64,000 nt of DNA. Source: Cricetibacter osteomyelitidis. Lineage in GTDB: Bacteria; Pseudomonadota; Gammaproteobacteria; Enterobacterales; Pasteurellaceae. Position 1 is the first letter of the stretch, and every line of letters begins with the position of its first letter. Of the stretch, positions 45,854 to 54,198 are shown in pieces. Location of the stretch: contig NZ_SLYB01000005.1 in assembly GCF_004340985.1 (NCBI RefSeq), forward strand, positions 1 to 64,000, written 5' to 3'. A program made the position numbers and the translations under genes. The notes beneath the pieces are model-generated. The model saw nothing but the letters and a program-made list of their open reading frames with translations. It ran no database searches and was not told the origin of the DNA.

Positions 45854-45916
45854 ATGTCCAAACCAATTAACGATCTCGACACATTAATTCGCTCAATGGA
45901 ACCCGTGTTAAATTAG
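45854..45916 (+). pseudogene. Truncated start of a small cytoplasmic protein (ACT-domain-like)
   Basis: AAAGGAAACC precedes an ATG that opens 20 codons (MSKPINDLDTLIRSMEPVLN) ending in TAG. The phrase 'I-x-DL-x-TLxRSMEPVLN' resembles the start of small ACT-domain proteins of about 130 residues. Just after, another frame continues open as VKLAVGLGTGLTLAAKSIV up to a stop at about 45984. This looks like a junction of two deleted genes. Confidence 0.4.
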
Positions 45917-45964
45917 CGGTGGGATTAGGGACAGGATTGACCCTTGCAGCAAAGAGTATAGTTA

Positions 45965-46120
45965 ATGAACAAATCACTACTTAATTTAATTATTGGCTTC
46001 GCATTAAGCCAAACCACAAACGCACTGGATGCGGATTTTGCTTAGCAATGTACATCATTGAAAGAGGCAAAAATTTATAATACTTTGCTCAACAAAGCAG
46101 CAAGTTTTAAGTGTAACTAA
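45965..46120 (+). pseudogene. Small secreted protein with an in-frame stop
   Basis: The 52-codon frame begins with a signal peptide (MNKSLLNLIIGFALSQTTNA). It meets TAG at 46043 after LDADFA, then continues for 24 codons (QCTSLKEAKIYNTLLNKAAS, ending FKCN) to TAA at 46120, right before the next ATG. The two Cys residues after the stop could have formed a disulphide. Family unknown. Either a broken gene or, less likely, suppression at the stop. Confidence 0.45.
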
Positions 46121-46573
46121 ATGAAATTACAACAAAAAACTTTCCAAAATCTGACCGCACTTGAGTTGTATAAAATCCTGCAACTGCGAAGCGCGGTGTT
46201 TGTAGTGGAACAAAACTGCGTTTATCAGGATATTGATAATAAAGATTTGTCCGCCACGCACCTATGGTTGCAGCACGATGACAACATTGCCGCTTATGTA
46301 CGCTTATTGCCTGCGGGCGTAAGTTATAAAAATGCCGCAATCGGGCGAGTGATCGTTGCGGAAAAATACCGCAGACAAGGTCTGGCAGAACGCATAATGC
46401 AAGAAGCCATTGCCGTTATCGAACAGCAATGGCAACAGGATTGTATTCAGCTGCAGGCTCAAACTTATTTGCAAAAATTTTATACCGAGCTGGGTTTCCT
46501 ACCTGCATCCGAACCATATTTGGAAGACGGCATACCGCATATTGATATGATGTATCGCAGAAAACCGCAATAA
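46121..46573 (+). CDS. elaA: ElaA-type GNAT acetyltransferase
   Basis: The 150-residue protein fits the ElaA subgroup of GNAT N-acetyltransferases. It has an LRSAVFVVEQNCVYQDID segment (about 22-39), typical of ElaA. The acetyl-CoA loop is RVIVAEKYRRQGLAERIM (about 76-93), which contains the R/Q-x-x-G-x-G/A pattern, followed by YTELGF. Substrate unknown in the family. It abuts the broken secreted gene and converges with marR, 24 bases away. An uptake signal lies within the 5' end. Confidence 0.85.
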   Translation: MKLQQKTFQNLTALELYKILQLRSAVFVVEQNCVYQDIDNKDLSATHLWLQHDDNIAAYVRLLPAGVSYKNAAIGRVIVAEKYRRQGLAERIMQEAIAVIEQQWQQDCIQLQAQTYLQKFYTELGFLPASEPYLEDGIPHIDMMYRRKPQ

Positions 46574-46597
46574 AAGTAATGTTGACTAATAAATATA

Positions 46598-47035
46598 TCA
46601 TCGGTCAGCATTACTCCCATATAATTGTTGTGTGAATATTTGTTGTAAATGATCGAATTCTTTCAGTAACTTCTCTAATTTTTTATCGCCAAATTTTTTA
46701 CTAACCTGCAACTCCGCTTTAGTTAACGTATCAATAAGTGGTTGAGTAAACTGTTCACCTTGTACACTCAATCGAATGAATTTGCTACGTTTATCTTTTT
46801 CATCTGTGACAAACAATAAAAATTCTTTCCTATTTAATTGCTTACACACCGAAGTAACCGTTTGTTTTGGCAAACTCCATTTATCGCCAATTTCCGTTGC
46901 GGAACATTGTCCGTTTCGTCCGATGTAATATAAAAATCTTAGCTCATTTAATGTCAAATTATACTGCTTTGCCCATTGAGCGTAGAGCTGTGATAACTGG
47001 GCGGACAACTCTGATAATTTATCGAAATGGTTCAT
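46598..47035 (-). CDS. MarR family transcriptional regulator
   Basis: The 145-residue winged-helix dimer shows LNELRFLYYIGRNGQCSATEIGDKW (helices 2-3), the recognition helix SLPKQTVTSVCKQLNRKEFL (about 54-73), and the wing DEKDKRSKFIRLS with the conserved Asp-x-Arg. N- and C-terminal helices for dimerisation are present. It diverges from a polytopic membrane protein. The shared intergenic region carries two identical 12-bp palindromes, the probable operators, so it likely represses that gene and itself, and is released by a small molecule. Confidence 0.9.
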   Translation of the reverse strand: MNHFDKLSELSAQLSQLYAQWAKQYNLTLNELRFLYYIGRNGQCSATEIGDKWSLPKQTVTSVCKQLNRKEFLLFVTDEKDKRSKFIRLSVQGEQFTQPLIDTLTKAELQVSKKFGDKKLEKLLKEFDHLQQIFTQQLYGSNADR

Positions 47036-47130
47036 AATTATTCCTATATCGTATTATTTTTGTCTAGTATGACATAGGATTAATCTTAGAAAAAGCAATT
47101 TATATTTTTAAGGCATTTTACTATTGACTT

Positions 47131-47169
47131 AATCCTATATAGGACTAAAATATAGTCCTATATAGGATT
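47131..47169. promoter_or_regulatory. Double palindromic operator for the MarR regulator
   Basis: Two copies of TCCTATATAGGA (47133-47144 and 47156-47167) lie 23 bases apart, centre to centre. They are arranged so that the whole 39 bases form a 17-bp inverted repeat with a 5-nt centre (AATCCTATATAGGACTA / TAGTCCTATATAGGATT). A TTGACT element (47124-47129) lies just left, so a bound repressor would cover the promoter of the membrane protein gene. Confidence 0.8.
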
Positions 47170-47212
47170 ATATATTATGTGCGAATTTGTTTTACTCTCA
47201 GGAGAAATATTT

Positions 47213-48616
47213 ATGAAAACAATCAATAATAGTGAACTTAGCTTAGGAAAATACAGCTGGATTCAAATAATTAAGTGGCTTTTAATGGCGTTGGTTATTT
47301 ACGCATTATGCAGTATCTTTATTTCCAATCCATTTTCCATTTTTGTAGATAGATTTACTCCTGTAGATTATTCAAGAGTCATGTATTTTCACGGATTAAC
47401 TGTAAGTTTAGCGGGTATTACATGTTTGATGATCAGTCAGGTTTTTGATATAGAAAACAAATTCAAGAAATTTATTTTCTATTGTACGGTCATGACAATT
47501 TTTTTCGGCATTACTGGCGGAGCGATTAATCGTTCGATGGAAGAAACTAAATTACTACTTTGGTATCAAACCCTGTCTTTCTTTGTATTGGATGCAATTC
47601 TGATTATGCTATTTATTGGGTTTTGTTACAGCAAGAATACTCAGCTTAGACAATCACCTACTTATTATTTAGTGCTTGCTTCATCGGGTTCTGCAATGAT
47701 GGCGGCGTTAATCGGTGATCTAATGGGGATTATTTTGGATTTTGGTGATGTGTTGGGTATATTCAGCTGGTATGCGAATAAAATTGGCTATAGCCTATCG
47801 GAATGGAATGATAATTTGCTCCGCTCTCACTCGGATATGATTGTTGTAGCTATTATAGGTTTTATTTTATCCATTGTTAGTTGGAAATATGGTCGTTATT
47901 TATCCGTTAAAACCGCTGTGATTAAAATAACTGGTGAATGGATGGCAACTATCGGATTGGCTCTAATGACACTTGTGTTGCTGGTTTCTGGATTTTGCGG
48001 TGTGAATTGGCAGATTCCCCACATTTTTACCGAAAAAGGCTTTTTTGCACCACGTGGACAAAGCGTTGCAGGTATTGATTTAGTGGATTTTATCATCGGT
48101 ACATTATTCCTATTCGGCGGTTTGTTGTTGATTGCTGCCATTTTATTTGGTAAACAAAAAAACGGTAATCCATTAAACCGCACTGCAAAATATACTCTAT
48201 ATGGCGTTTTACTGACTTGGAGCAGTATTATTATTACCGTGGCAGGCATGGGATTTTTGCAGGAATATCACGCAGAGTTATATAACTCTGCCAAAGATGT
48301 GTCATTAGCAGACTATGGTTTTGCGTTCCGTATGTTGCACCTTGATGTCAGTTTAATCTTATTCCCGGCAATTATGAGTGTTATGCTATGGGTGCAACAT
48401 CTGTTAAAAGATAAACAAAATCAACGTATTCAATGGATCTTACGCATTGGTGTGATTTTGTGTACTCTAGGTTCACTCGTGTATATGACGATTAATCCTA
48501 CTGCATTCGGTCCCGGATATTGGATTGTGTCCATAGGTTTTGTTTTTGTAGTGGCTGCAATGATCTATTTTTTCGTATTCGGTAGCCATAAAGAAATCGA
48601 AAAATTCGGACATTAA
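47213..48616 (+). CDS. Polytopic membrane protein, possible heme-copper oxidase relative
   Basis: The 467-residue protein starts at the ATG at 47213 with GGAGA upstream; an earlier ATG (47177) has no site. About 11-12 membrane segments are visible. Histidines occur in or at segments: MYFHGLTVSLAG, LLRSHSDMIVVAIIG and FRMLHLDVSLILFP. That pattern recalls subunit I of heme-copper oxidases and their non-pumping relatives, which use such His to hold heme. No subunit II or assembly gene lies nearby. It is under probable MarR control, which would fit a stress-induced respiratory or nitric-oxide-related function. The assignment is tentative. Confidence 0.5.
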   Translation: MKTINNSELSLGKYSWIQIIKWLLMALVIYALCSIFISNPFSIFVDRFTPVDYSRVMYFHGLTVSLAGITCLMISQVFDIENKFKKFIFYCTVMTIFFGITGGAINRSMEETKLLLWYQTLSFFVLDAILIMLFIGFCYSKNTQLRQSPTYYLVLASSGSAMMAALIGDLMGIILDFGDVLGIFSWYANKIGYSLSEWNDNLLRSHSDMIVVAIIGFILSIVSWKYGRYLSVKTAVIKITGEWMATIGLALMTLVLLVSGFCGVNWQIPHIFTEKGFFAPRGQSVAGIDLVDFIIGTLFLFGGLLLIAAILFGKQKNGNPLNRTAKYTLYGVLLTWSSIIITVAGMGFLQEYHAELYNSAKDVSLADYGFAFRMLHLDVSLILFPAIMSVMLWVQHLLKDKQNQRIQWILRIGVILCTLGSLVYMTINPTAFGPGYWIVSIGFVFVVAAMIYFFVFGSHKEIEKFGH

Positions 48617-48655
48617 GCATACAATAAACACGGTTACTAATCATAATGAGATAAA

Positions 48656-49174
48656 ATGATGAATATTCGTCAACTGACTTTGACTGATTTACCCGCATTA
48701 CAACAAATCAGTCGCCAGACATTTTTTGATACCTTTAAAGATGCCAATACTGAATCGAATATGCAGCAGTATTTGGATAAAACTTATGCCACCGCACAAT
48801 TAATGCAAGAATTGAGCGATCCAAATATGGCTTTTTATTTTGCTGAAATTGGGGATCAGCCTGTAGGTTATTTGAAATTAAACTTTGCGACGGCACAAAC
48901 GGAATTGCAAGATGAAAGTGCGGTAGAAATTGAACGAATTTATGTGCTACATAATTATCACGGCAAAGGTATTGGACAACAGTTATATGAATTTGCCGTA
49001 CAAACCGCTAATCGGAAAAACGCAGATTATCTTTGGCTCGGTGTGTGGGAGAATAATCATAACGCCTTACGCTTTTATGAAAAAAATGGTTTTGTACCAT
49101 TTGATAAACATATTTTTAAACTAGGAAATGATGAACAGACTGATATTATGATGAAATTAAAGTTGGAGAAATAA
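48656..49174 (+). CDS. paiA: GNAT acetyltransferase, PaiA-like
   Basis: The 172-residue GNAT protein (start at either of two adjacent ATGs, 48656 or 48659) has the motif IERIYVLHNYHGKGIGQQLYEFA (about 97-119) with the acetyl-CoA loop HGKGIG. WLGVWENNHNALRFYEKNGF (about 133-152) completes the fold. This arrangement is that of Bacillus PaiA, a spermidine/spermine acetyltransferase. The neighbour one base downstream is a PaiB homologue, which reinforces the identification. An uptake signal is embedded in the coding sequence near 48916. Confidence 0.75.
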   Translation: MMNIRQLTLTDLPALQQISRQTFFDTFKDANTESNMQQYLDKTYATAQLMQELSDPNMAFYFAEIGDQPVGYLKLNFATAQTELQDESAVEIERIYVLHNYHGKGIGQQLYEFAVQTANRKNADYLWLGVWENNHNALRFYEKNGFVPFDKHIFKLGNDEQTDIMMKLKLEK

Positions 49175-49175
49175 A

Positions 49176-49808
49176 ATGTATACCCCCAAAATTTTTCAAC
49201 AAACCGACCACACTTTATTAAGTCAATTTATGCGGGAAAATCCCTTTGCAACGGTGATCGCAAGCACGGAAAACGGCTTGGAAGCGACGCATATTCCGTT
49301 GGTGTGGGTGGATAACGGTTCACTCTGGGGATGTCTGCAAGGGCATTTTGCCCGTGCCAACCGTATTTGGAAAAAAGCCTTGCCGGAGCAGGATTGGCTG
49401 GTGATTTTCCAGGGTGCGGATCATTATATTTCCGCCAGTTATTACCCCACCAAGCAAATCGATCACAAAGACGTACCAACTTGGAACTATCAAGCAGTGC
49501 ATTGTAAAGGGCGGTTGAAATTGGTGGAAAATCTAGAAGAAATGAAAGCTATGCTGGCAACGCTCACGGCACAGAGCGAACACTATCAACCCCGCCCGTG
49601 GCAGCTTTCTGATGCATCGGCAGACTATATCAACAATGAATGCCGCGGCATAATCTGCTTTGAAATTCGGATCGATCATATTGAAGGCAAATTCAAACTT
49701 AGCCAAAACCAACCGCCACAAAATCGACAGGGCGTTGTCAATGGACTGCAAACAGAAGGCACATCGGAAGCGGTGAAAATGGCGGAGTTGATTCGGGAAT
49801 TTGGTTAA
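49176..49808 (+). CDS. paiB: PaiB-like FMN-binding protein/negative regulator
   Basis: The 210-residue protein matches PaiB family members: MYTPKIFQQTD at the start, LLSQFMRENPFATVIAS (about 15-31), GHFARANRIWK, ISASYYPTKQIDHKDVPTWNYQAVH (about 89-113) and KFKLSQNQPPQNRQGVVNGL near the end. The fold is a split-barrel flavin-binding fold. In Bacillus PaiB represses sporulation and degradative-enzyme genes; here the role is unknown, though polyamine metabolism is suggested by paiA. It follows paiA with one intervening base. No other regulator site is seen. Confidence 0.82.
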   Translation: MYTPKIFQQTDHTLLSQFMRENPFATVIASTENGLEATHIPLVWVDNGSLWGCLQGHFARANRIWKKALPEQDWLVIFQGADHYISASYYPTKQIDHKDVPTWNYQAVHCKGRLKLVENLEEMKAMLATLTAQSEHYQPRPWQLSDASADYINNECRGIICFEIRIDHIEGKFKLSQNQPPQNRQGVVNGLQTEGTSEAVKMAELIREFG

Positions 49809-49950
49809 TGCCAAAAGAAAATATGGTTTCATTTAAAGAAAATACTTTGTTGATTATTAGGTTACTTGGTTAATTTATTTTTTCGTTAATAAAAATTAAT
49901 CACAAAATCCGCTTTCCCATTTATTAATTTTCCGCTACAATCCTATCCAT

Positions 49951-50040
49951 TAGTCGGGGTGCTGTTTTTAGAAAAAATAGAAAAGCAGCTGAGATAATAC
50001 CCGTGAACCTGAAACAGTTAGCACTGACGTAGGAAACTAG
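49951..50040 (+). promoter_or_regulatory. TPP riboswitch (thi box)
   Basis: The element shows the conserved parts in order: CGGGGTGCTG, a variable A-rich arm, CAGCTGAGATAATACCCG, TGAACCTGA, and CACTGACGTAGGAAACTAG. Outer TAG/CTA bases form P1. It lies about 80 bases before thiZ. Thiamine pyrophosphate binding should reduce expression of the six genes downstream. The region 50041-50119 is the expression platform; I see no strong terminator in it, so translation control is possible. Confidence 0.95.
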
Positions 50041-50119
50041 ATTATGCACATAAAACACCTTTCTTTTATTTATTTCTTAAAAACTTCTCTAAAAAACACC
50101 GCACTTTTAGGTTAATCAA

Positions 50120-50836
50120 ATGAACATTGTTGATATTCATCAGCTTACGTTGGTTTTTGATGAGCAACCATTGTTTTCCCATTTGAATTTTCATCTGAAA
50201 CAAGGGGAATGGACAGTGTTGCTCGGGCGTTCCGGCGTGGGTAAATCTACCCTTTTGCGTACTATTGCCGGCTTAGAACAGCAGGCCGTTTCCCACGGTA
50301 ATATTCACATCCAAGCCGAGCACAAAATTGCTTGGCTGGCACAGCAGGACAGCCTTTATCCGTGGCTTTCTATTGTGGATAACGTGCAGTTGGAACAGCA
50401 TTTAACCAATACCAAAACTACCGCCAGCAAAGCACAGGCTATCAGTCTATTGCAACGCGTAGGCCTAGGCGAACATCTGCATAAAGCCTGTTATCAGCTT
50501 TCCGGCGGGCAGCGGCAGCGAGTGGCATTGGCTCGAACCCTAATGCAACAAGCGGATATTATTTTAATGGACGAACCTTTTTCCGCACTTGATGCGGTCA
50601 CCCGCTTGCAGTTGCAAAATCTGTCCTGCGAATTATTGCAGGGCAAAACCGTAATGTTGGTGACGCACGATCCGCAAGAAGCTATTCGCTTGGGCAATCG
50701 TTTGTATATTTTGGAAAATCAACCTGTTACGGTGCGGGAAGTAGCACATTTACCGGAAACCTGCCCCCATCAATTGGAACAGCATCAGTTGTGGCAACTG
50801 CAAAATCAACTGGTGCAGCAATTATTAGAGGATTAA
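50120..50836 (+). CDS. thiZ: ABC transporter ATPase for thiamine precursor uptake
   Basis: The 238-residue ABC ATPase has Walker A GRSGVGKST (about 35-43), Q-loop WLAQQD, signature LSGGQRQRVAL (about 129-139), Walker B IILMDEPFSALD and the H-loop VTHDP. Its place under a TPP riboswitch and beside thiX, tenA and thiY identifies it as ThiZ. It would drive import of a pyrimidine precursor of thiamine such as formyl-aminopyrimidine. The next gene starts two bases after its stop. Confidence 0.9.
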   Translation: MNIVDIHQLTLVFDEQPLFSHLNFHLKQGEWTVLLGRSGVGKSTLLRTIAGLEQQAVSHGNIHIQAEHKIAWLAQQDSLYPWLSIVDNVQLEQHLTNTKTTASKAQAISLLQRVGLGEHLHKACYQLSGGQRQRVALARTLMQQADIILMDEPFSALDAVTRLQLQNLSCELLQGKTVMLVTHDPQEAIRLGNRLYILENQPVTVREVAHLPETCPHQLEQHQLWQLQNQLVQQLLED

Positions 50837-50838
50837 GA

Positions 50839-51582
50839 ATGAAGCTGTTAAAAATCCTATTGTTAAGCCTGTGTTTGCTGGCATTGTGGCAAGGCAGTAT
50901 TTGGCTGTTGCAATTACCCCATTTTTTATTGCCCGGTCCGCAAGCGGTGTTTGAACGTTTAATTCAGCAACACGAATTATTGTGGCAGCATAGTCAAATT
51001 ACCTTATTGGAGATCTTTCTCGGCCTGTTATTAGGTTTTGCATTCGGGTTGATTTCTGCTTTTTTACTGGCATTATCGCCAAAAATCTCATCATTTTTAT
51101 TGCCATTATTAGTGATTTCACAAGCTATTCCCGTTTTTGCCATCGCCCCGTTATTGGTGCTGTGGTTTGGCTACGGTTTAGCATCTAAAATTGTGATGAC
51201 GATTTTAATTATTTATTTCCCCGTAACCGCTGCCTGTTATGACGGTTTACGCAACACGCCGAAGCAATGGCTGCAACTGGCTCAGACCATGCACATTTCA
51301 CCGCTGGCAATGTTGTTTAAAGTGAAATTGCCTGCAGCCTTGCCCTCACTGGCTTCGGGTTTACGGATTGCGGTATCCATTGCTCCTATCGGTGCGATTG
51401 TGGGTGAATGGGTCGGTTCATCACAAGGTCTGGGTTATTTAATGCTACAAGCCAATGCCCGCATGCAGGTGGACACTATGTTTGCTGCCTTGTTTATTTT
51501 GCTGTGTATCGCCTTATTACTTTATTTCTTTACGGATTACGCATTACGCAAGGCATTGCCTTGGGTACAGCATTTACATTAA
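50839..51582 (+). CDS. thiX: ABC transporter permease for thiamine precursor
   Basis: The 247-residue permease is of the SsuC/TauC class. It starts at the ATG at 50839; the longer frame from 50791 runs into thiZ. Six membrane segments are visible and the EAA-loop-like motif is GLRNTPKQWLQLAQTMHISPLAMLFKVKLPAALPSL (about 138-173, shown by its parts). IGAIVGEWVGSSQGLGYL follows. Together with thiZ and thiY it forms the pyrimidine importer. Confidence 0.9.
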   Translation: MKLLKILLLSLCLLALWQGSIWLLQLPHFLLPGPQAVFERLIQQHELLWQHSQITLLEIFLGLLLGFAFGLISAFLLALSPKISSFLLPLLVISQAIPVFAIAPLLVLWFGYGLASKIVMTILIIYFPVTAACYDGLRNTPKQWLQLAQTMHISPLAMLFKVKLPAALPSLASGLRIAVSIAPIGAIVGEWVGSSQGLGYLMLQANARMQVDTMFAALFILLCIALLLYFFTDYALRKALPWVQHLH

Positions 51583-51594
51583 AAAGGAGAATGT

Positions 51595-52251
51595 ATGTCG
51601 TTCACTCAACAACTGATAGCGGGATCCGGTTCCCATTGGAAAGCCTATGTACAACACGAATTTGTTCAAAAATTGGCGGACGGCAGTTTACCGAAAGCCG
51701 GTTTCCAGCATTATTTAAAGCAAGATTATTTGTACTTATTTCAATACAGCCGAATATTTGCACTGGCGATATTTAAAGCGGAAAACTTTGCTCAAATGGA
51801 AACCGCACAAAAAATGTTAAATGCGGTGCTGTCGGAAATTCAGTTGCATATTGATTATTGCCGCAGTTGGGGCATTGATGAAAAAACGTTATTTGCCACG
51901 CAAGAGTCCGCTGCCTGTATTGCTTACACGCGTTATGTTTTAGATTGCGGGATGAACGGCAGCTTGGCAGAACTCTATGCGGCGGTTGCACCTTGTGCTT
52001 TGGGCTATGCGGAAATCGGCCGTTGGATTGCGGATAATCGATTAAGCCCGCCGAATAATCCTTATCAAAGCTGGATTGATATGTATGCTTCCGCAGAATT
52101 TCAACAAAGTGCGGTAGAAATGGACAGCATTTTAGATGAACTTTGCCGTGATCTCACTGAAAAACAACTCGCCAAAGTGCAACAGATTTTCACCACAACA
52201 ACACGAATGGAAGTGGGGTTTTGGCAAATGGGCTTGGATTGTTTTTTATAA
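51595..52251 (+). CDS. tenA: Aminopyrimidine aminohydrolase (TenA, thiaminase II)
   Basis: TenA releases hydroxymethylpyrimidine from degraded thiamine, which feeds salvage. The 218-residue all-helical protein has FQHYLKQDYLYLFQYSR (about 37-53), YTRYVLDCGMNGSLAELYAAVAPC with catalytic Cys134, and a late Glu in TTTRMEVGFWQMGLDC. Length and residues are typical. It lies 12 bases after thiX, in the riboswitch operon with the matching transporter. This arrangement suggests uptake of formylated pyrimidine followed by hydrolysis. Confidence 0.95.
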   Translation: MSFTQQLIAGSGSHWKAYVQHEFVQKLADGSLPKAGFQHYLKQDYLYLFQYSRIFALAIFKAENFAQMETAQKMLNAVLSEIQLHIDYCRSWGIDEKTLFATQESAACIAYTRYVLDCGMNGSLAELYAAVAPCALGYAEIGRWIADNRLSPPNNPYQSWIDMYASAEFQQSAVEMDSILDELCRDLTEKQLAKVQQIFTTTTRMEVGFWQMGLDCFL

Positions 52252-52272
52252 ATATAACTCAAAGGAGACAAA

Positions 52273-53226
52273 ATGAAAAAAATCAAAATAGCAACCGCTC
52301 TTTTATACAGCGTATTTTTTAGCAGTTCTGCTTTAGCGGAAAAAGAAAAAATCACCTTATTGCTGGATTGGTTTGTAAATCCGGTACACGCCACAATGGT
52401 GGTGGCACAGCAAAAAGGCTTTTTTGCGGAACAAGGCTTAGAGGTGGAAATGGTGGAACCTGCAGATCCGTCCGCTCCGCCTAAGTTGGTTGCCGCAGGA
52501 CAGGCGGATATTTCGATGGATTATCAACCTAATTTATATATGCAAATAGACGAAGGTTTGCCTTTGGTGCGTATCGCTACGCTGGTTTCTACGCCGCTTA
52601 ATAGTTTAGTGGTGCTTGAAGATAGTCATATTCAACAACTTTCTGATTTAAAAGGTAAAAAAATCGGTTATTCGGTCAGCGGCTTTGAATCTGCCCTGTT
52701 AGGTACAATGTTGAAATCGAGCGGTGTTTCTACTGATGAAGTGGAAATGGTGAATGTGAATTGGTCGCTTTCTCCGGCATTAATTACCAAAAAAGTGGAT
52801 GCGGTGATTGGTGCATATCGCTGTTTCGAGCTGAATCAATTGAATTTGGAACATCATAAAGGCAAAGCTTTTTTTCCGGAAGAACACGGCGTACCGGCGT
52901 ATGAAGAACTGATTTTGGTGGTGAATAAAAACCGTGTTAATGAACGAAAATTTTCCAAATTTTTAACCGCACTTGAGAATGCCGCCAACTATATCAAAAC
53001 CAATCCGGAGGCGGCTTGGCTGGATTTTATGAGTTATAAGCCGAAGGATTTGGATAATGAACTGAACCGCTTGGCGTGGCGTGATACAGTACCGGCTTTA
53101 ACGACTCAGGTACGGGCGTTGGATCGTGCTAAATATCAACAAATGGCAGAATTTATGTCGGAAAATAAATTGATCAAACAAATTCCGCTCATTGATGATT
53201 ATGCCGTTGAGCTGAAATCAGAATAA
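52273..53226 (+). CDS. thiY: Pyrimidine-binding protein of the thiamine-precursor ABC importer, copy 1
   Basis: The 317-residue periplasmic protein is of the NMT1/THI5-like family. A signal peptide spans about residues 1-22 (ending ALA). The mature part begins EKEKITLLLDWFVNPVHATM; WFVNPxHA is the ThiY family hallmark that contacts the pyrimidine. GYSVSGFESALLGTMLKSSG and DDYAVEL at the end are conserved in the neighbour. It is followed by a close paralogue 18 bases on. The pair is the likely result of tandem duplication. Confidence 0.9.
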   Translation: MKKIKIATALLYSVFFSSSALAEKEKITLLLDWFVNPVHATMVVAQQKGFFAEQGLEVEMVEPADPSAPPKLVAAGQADISMDYQPNLYMQIDEGLPLVRIATLVSTPLNSLVVLEDSHIQQLSDLKGKKIGYSVSGFESALLGTMLKSSGVSTDEVEMVNVNWSLSPALITKKVDAVIGAYRCFELNQLNLEHHKGKAFFPEEHGVPAYEELILVVNKNRVNERKFSKFLTALENAANYIKTNPEAAWLDFMSYKPKDLDNELNRLAWRDTVPALTTQVRALDRAKYQQMAEFMSENKLIKQIPLIDDYAVELKSE

Positions 53227-53244
53227 CTAAACAAAGAAACTCAT

Positions 53245-54189
53245 ATGAAAACATTGAAACTCATAGCATTAACCTGTGGTTTGGTCTTCAGCAGTTCCGC
53301 TTTAGCAGAAAAAGAAAAAATTTCGTTATTGCTGGATTGGTTCGTTAATCCGGATCATGCGGTAATCGTAGTAGCACAACAAAAAGGCTATTTTGCCGAG
53401 CAAAATTTAGCCGTTGAAATTGTGGAACCGGCCGATCCGTCCATGCCGCCGAAATTAGTGGCTGTGGGTAAAGCGGACATTGCGGTGGATTACCAACCGC
53501 AATTACAAATGCAAGTGGATGAAGGATTACCACTGATGCGAATTGGTACGTTAGTACCATCGACATTGAATAGTTTAGTGGTATTGGAATCCGGCGGTAT
53601 TAAACAATTATCTGATCTTAAAGGGAAAAAAATCGGTTATTCAGTGAATGGAGTTGACACCGCATTATTAGATACGATGCTGAAATCATCGGGTTTATCC
53701 GTAAAAGATGTTGAATTAGTCAATGTAAATTGGTCGCTTTCATCTGCGTTAATCAGTAAACAAGTGGATGCCGTGATTGGGGCACTTCGTAATTTCGAAC
53801 TCAATCAATTAGCATTGGAAAATCAACAAGGTAAAGCATTTTTTCCGGAAGATTATGCGGTACCGGATTATGACGAATTAATTTTGGTAATTAACAAGGA
53901 AAGCGTAAAAGCAGAAAAATTTTCTCGATTTTTAACCGCACTTGAAAAAGCCTCCGAGTATATTCGTGCTAATCCGGAAGCCGCATGGCAGGATTTTGCC
54001 AATTATAAACCGAATGATCTGAATAACGAATTAAACCGCCGGGCATGGCGTGATACGTTGCCTTATCTGGCGACGCAGATACGTGCTTTAGATAGAAGCA
54101 AATATCAAAAAATGGCAGAGTTTATGTTTGAGCATAAATTGATTAAACAAATTCCGGCTATTGATGATTATGCCGTTGAGTTGAAATAG
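53245..54189 (+). CDS. thiY: Pyrimidine-binding protein of the thiamine-precursor ABC importer, copy 2
   Basis: The 314-residue protein is about 70 percent identical by eye to copy 1. A signal peptide ends near residue 21, followed by EKEKISLLLDWFVNPDHAVI. The hallmark WFVNPxHA is kept, with Asp instead of Val before His, which is the commoner residue of the family. At the position where copy 1 has IGAYRCFELNQL, this copy has IGALRNFELNQL, so the ligand pocket may differ slightly. Both copies look functional, with full-length frames and intact signal peptides. Confidence 0.9.
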   Translation: MKTLKLIALTCGLVFSSSALAEKEKISLLLDWFVNPDHAVIVVAQQKGYFAEQNLAVEIVEPADPSMPPKLVAVGKADIAVDYQPQLQMQVDEGLPLMRIGTLVPSTLNSLVVLESGGIKQLSDLKGKKIGYSVNGVDTALLDTMLKSSGLSVKDVELVNVNWSLSSALISKQVDAVIGALRNFELNQLALENQQGKAFFPEDYAVPDYDELILVINKESVKAEKFSRFLTALEKASEYIRANPEAAWQDFANYKPNDLNNELNRRAWRDTLPYLATQIRALDRSKYQKMAEFMFEHKLIKQIPAIDDYAVELK

Positions 54190-54198
54190 GTTGGACAA

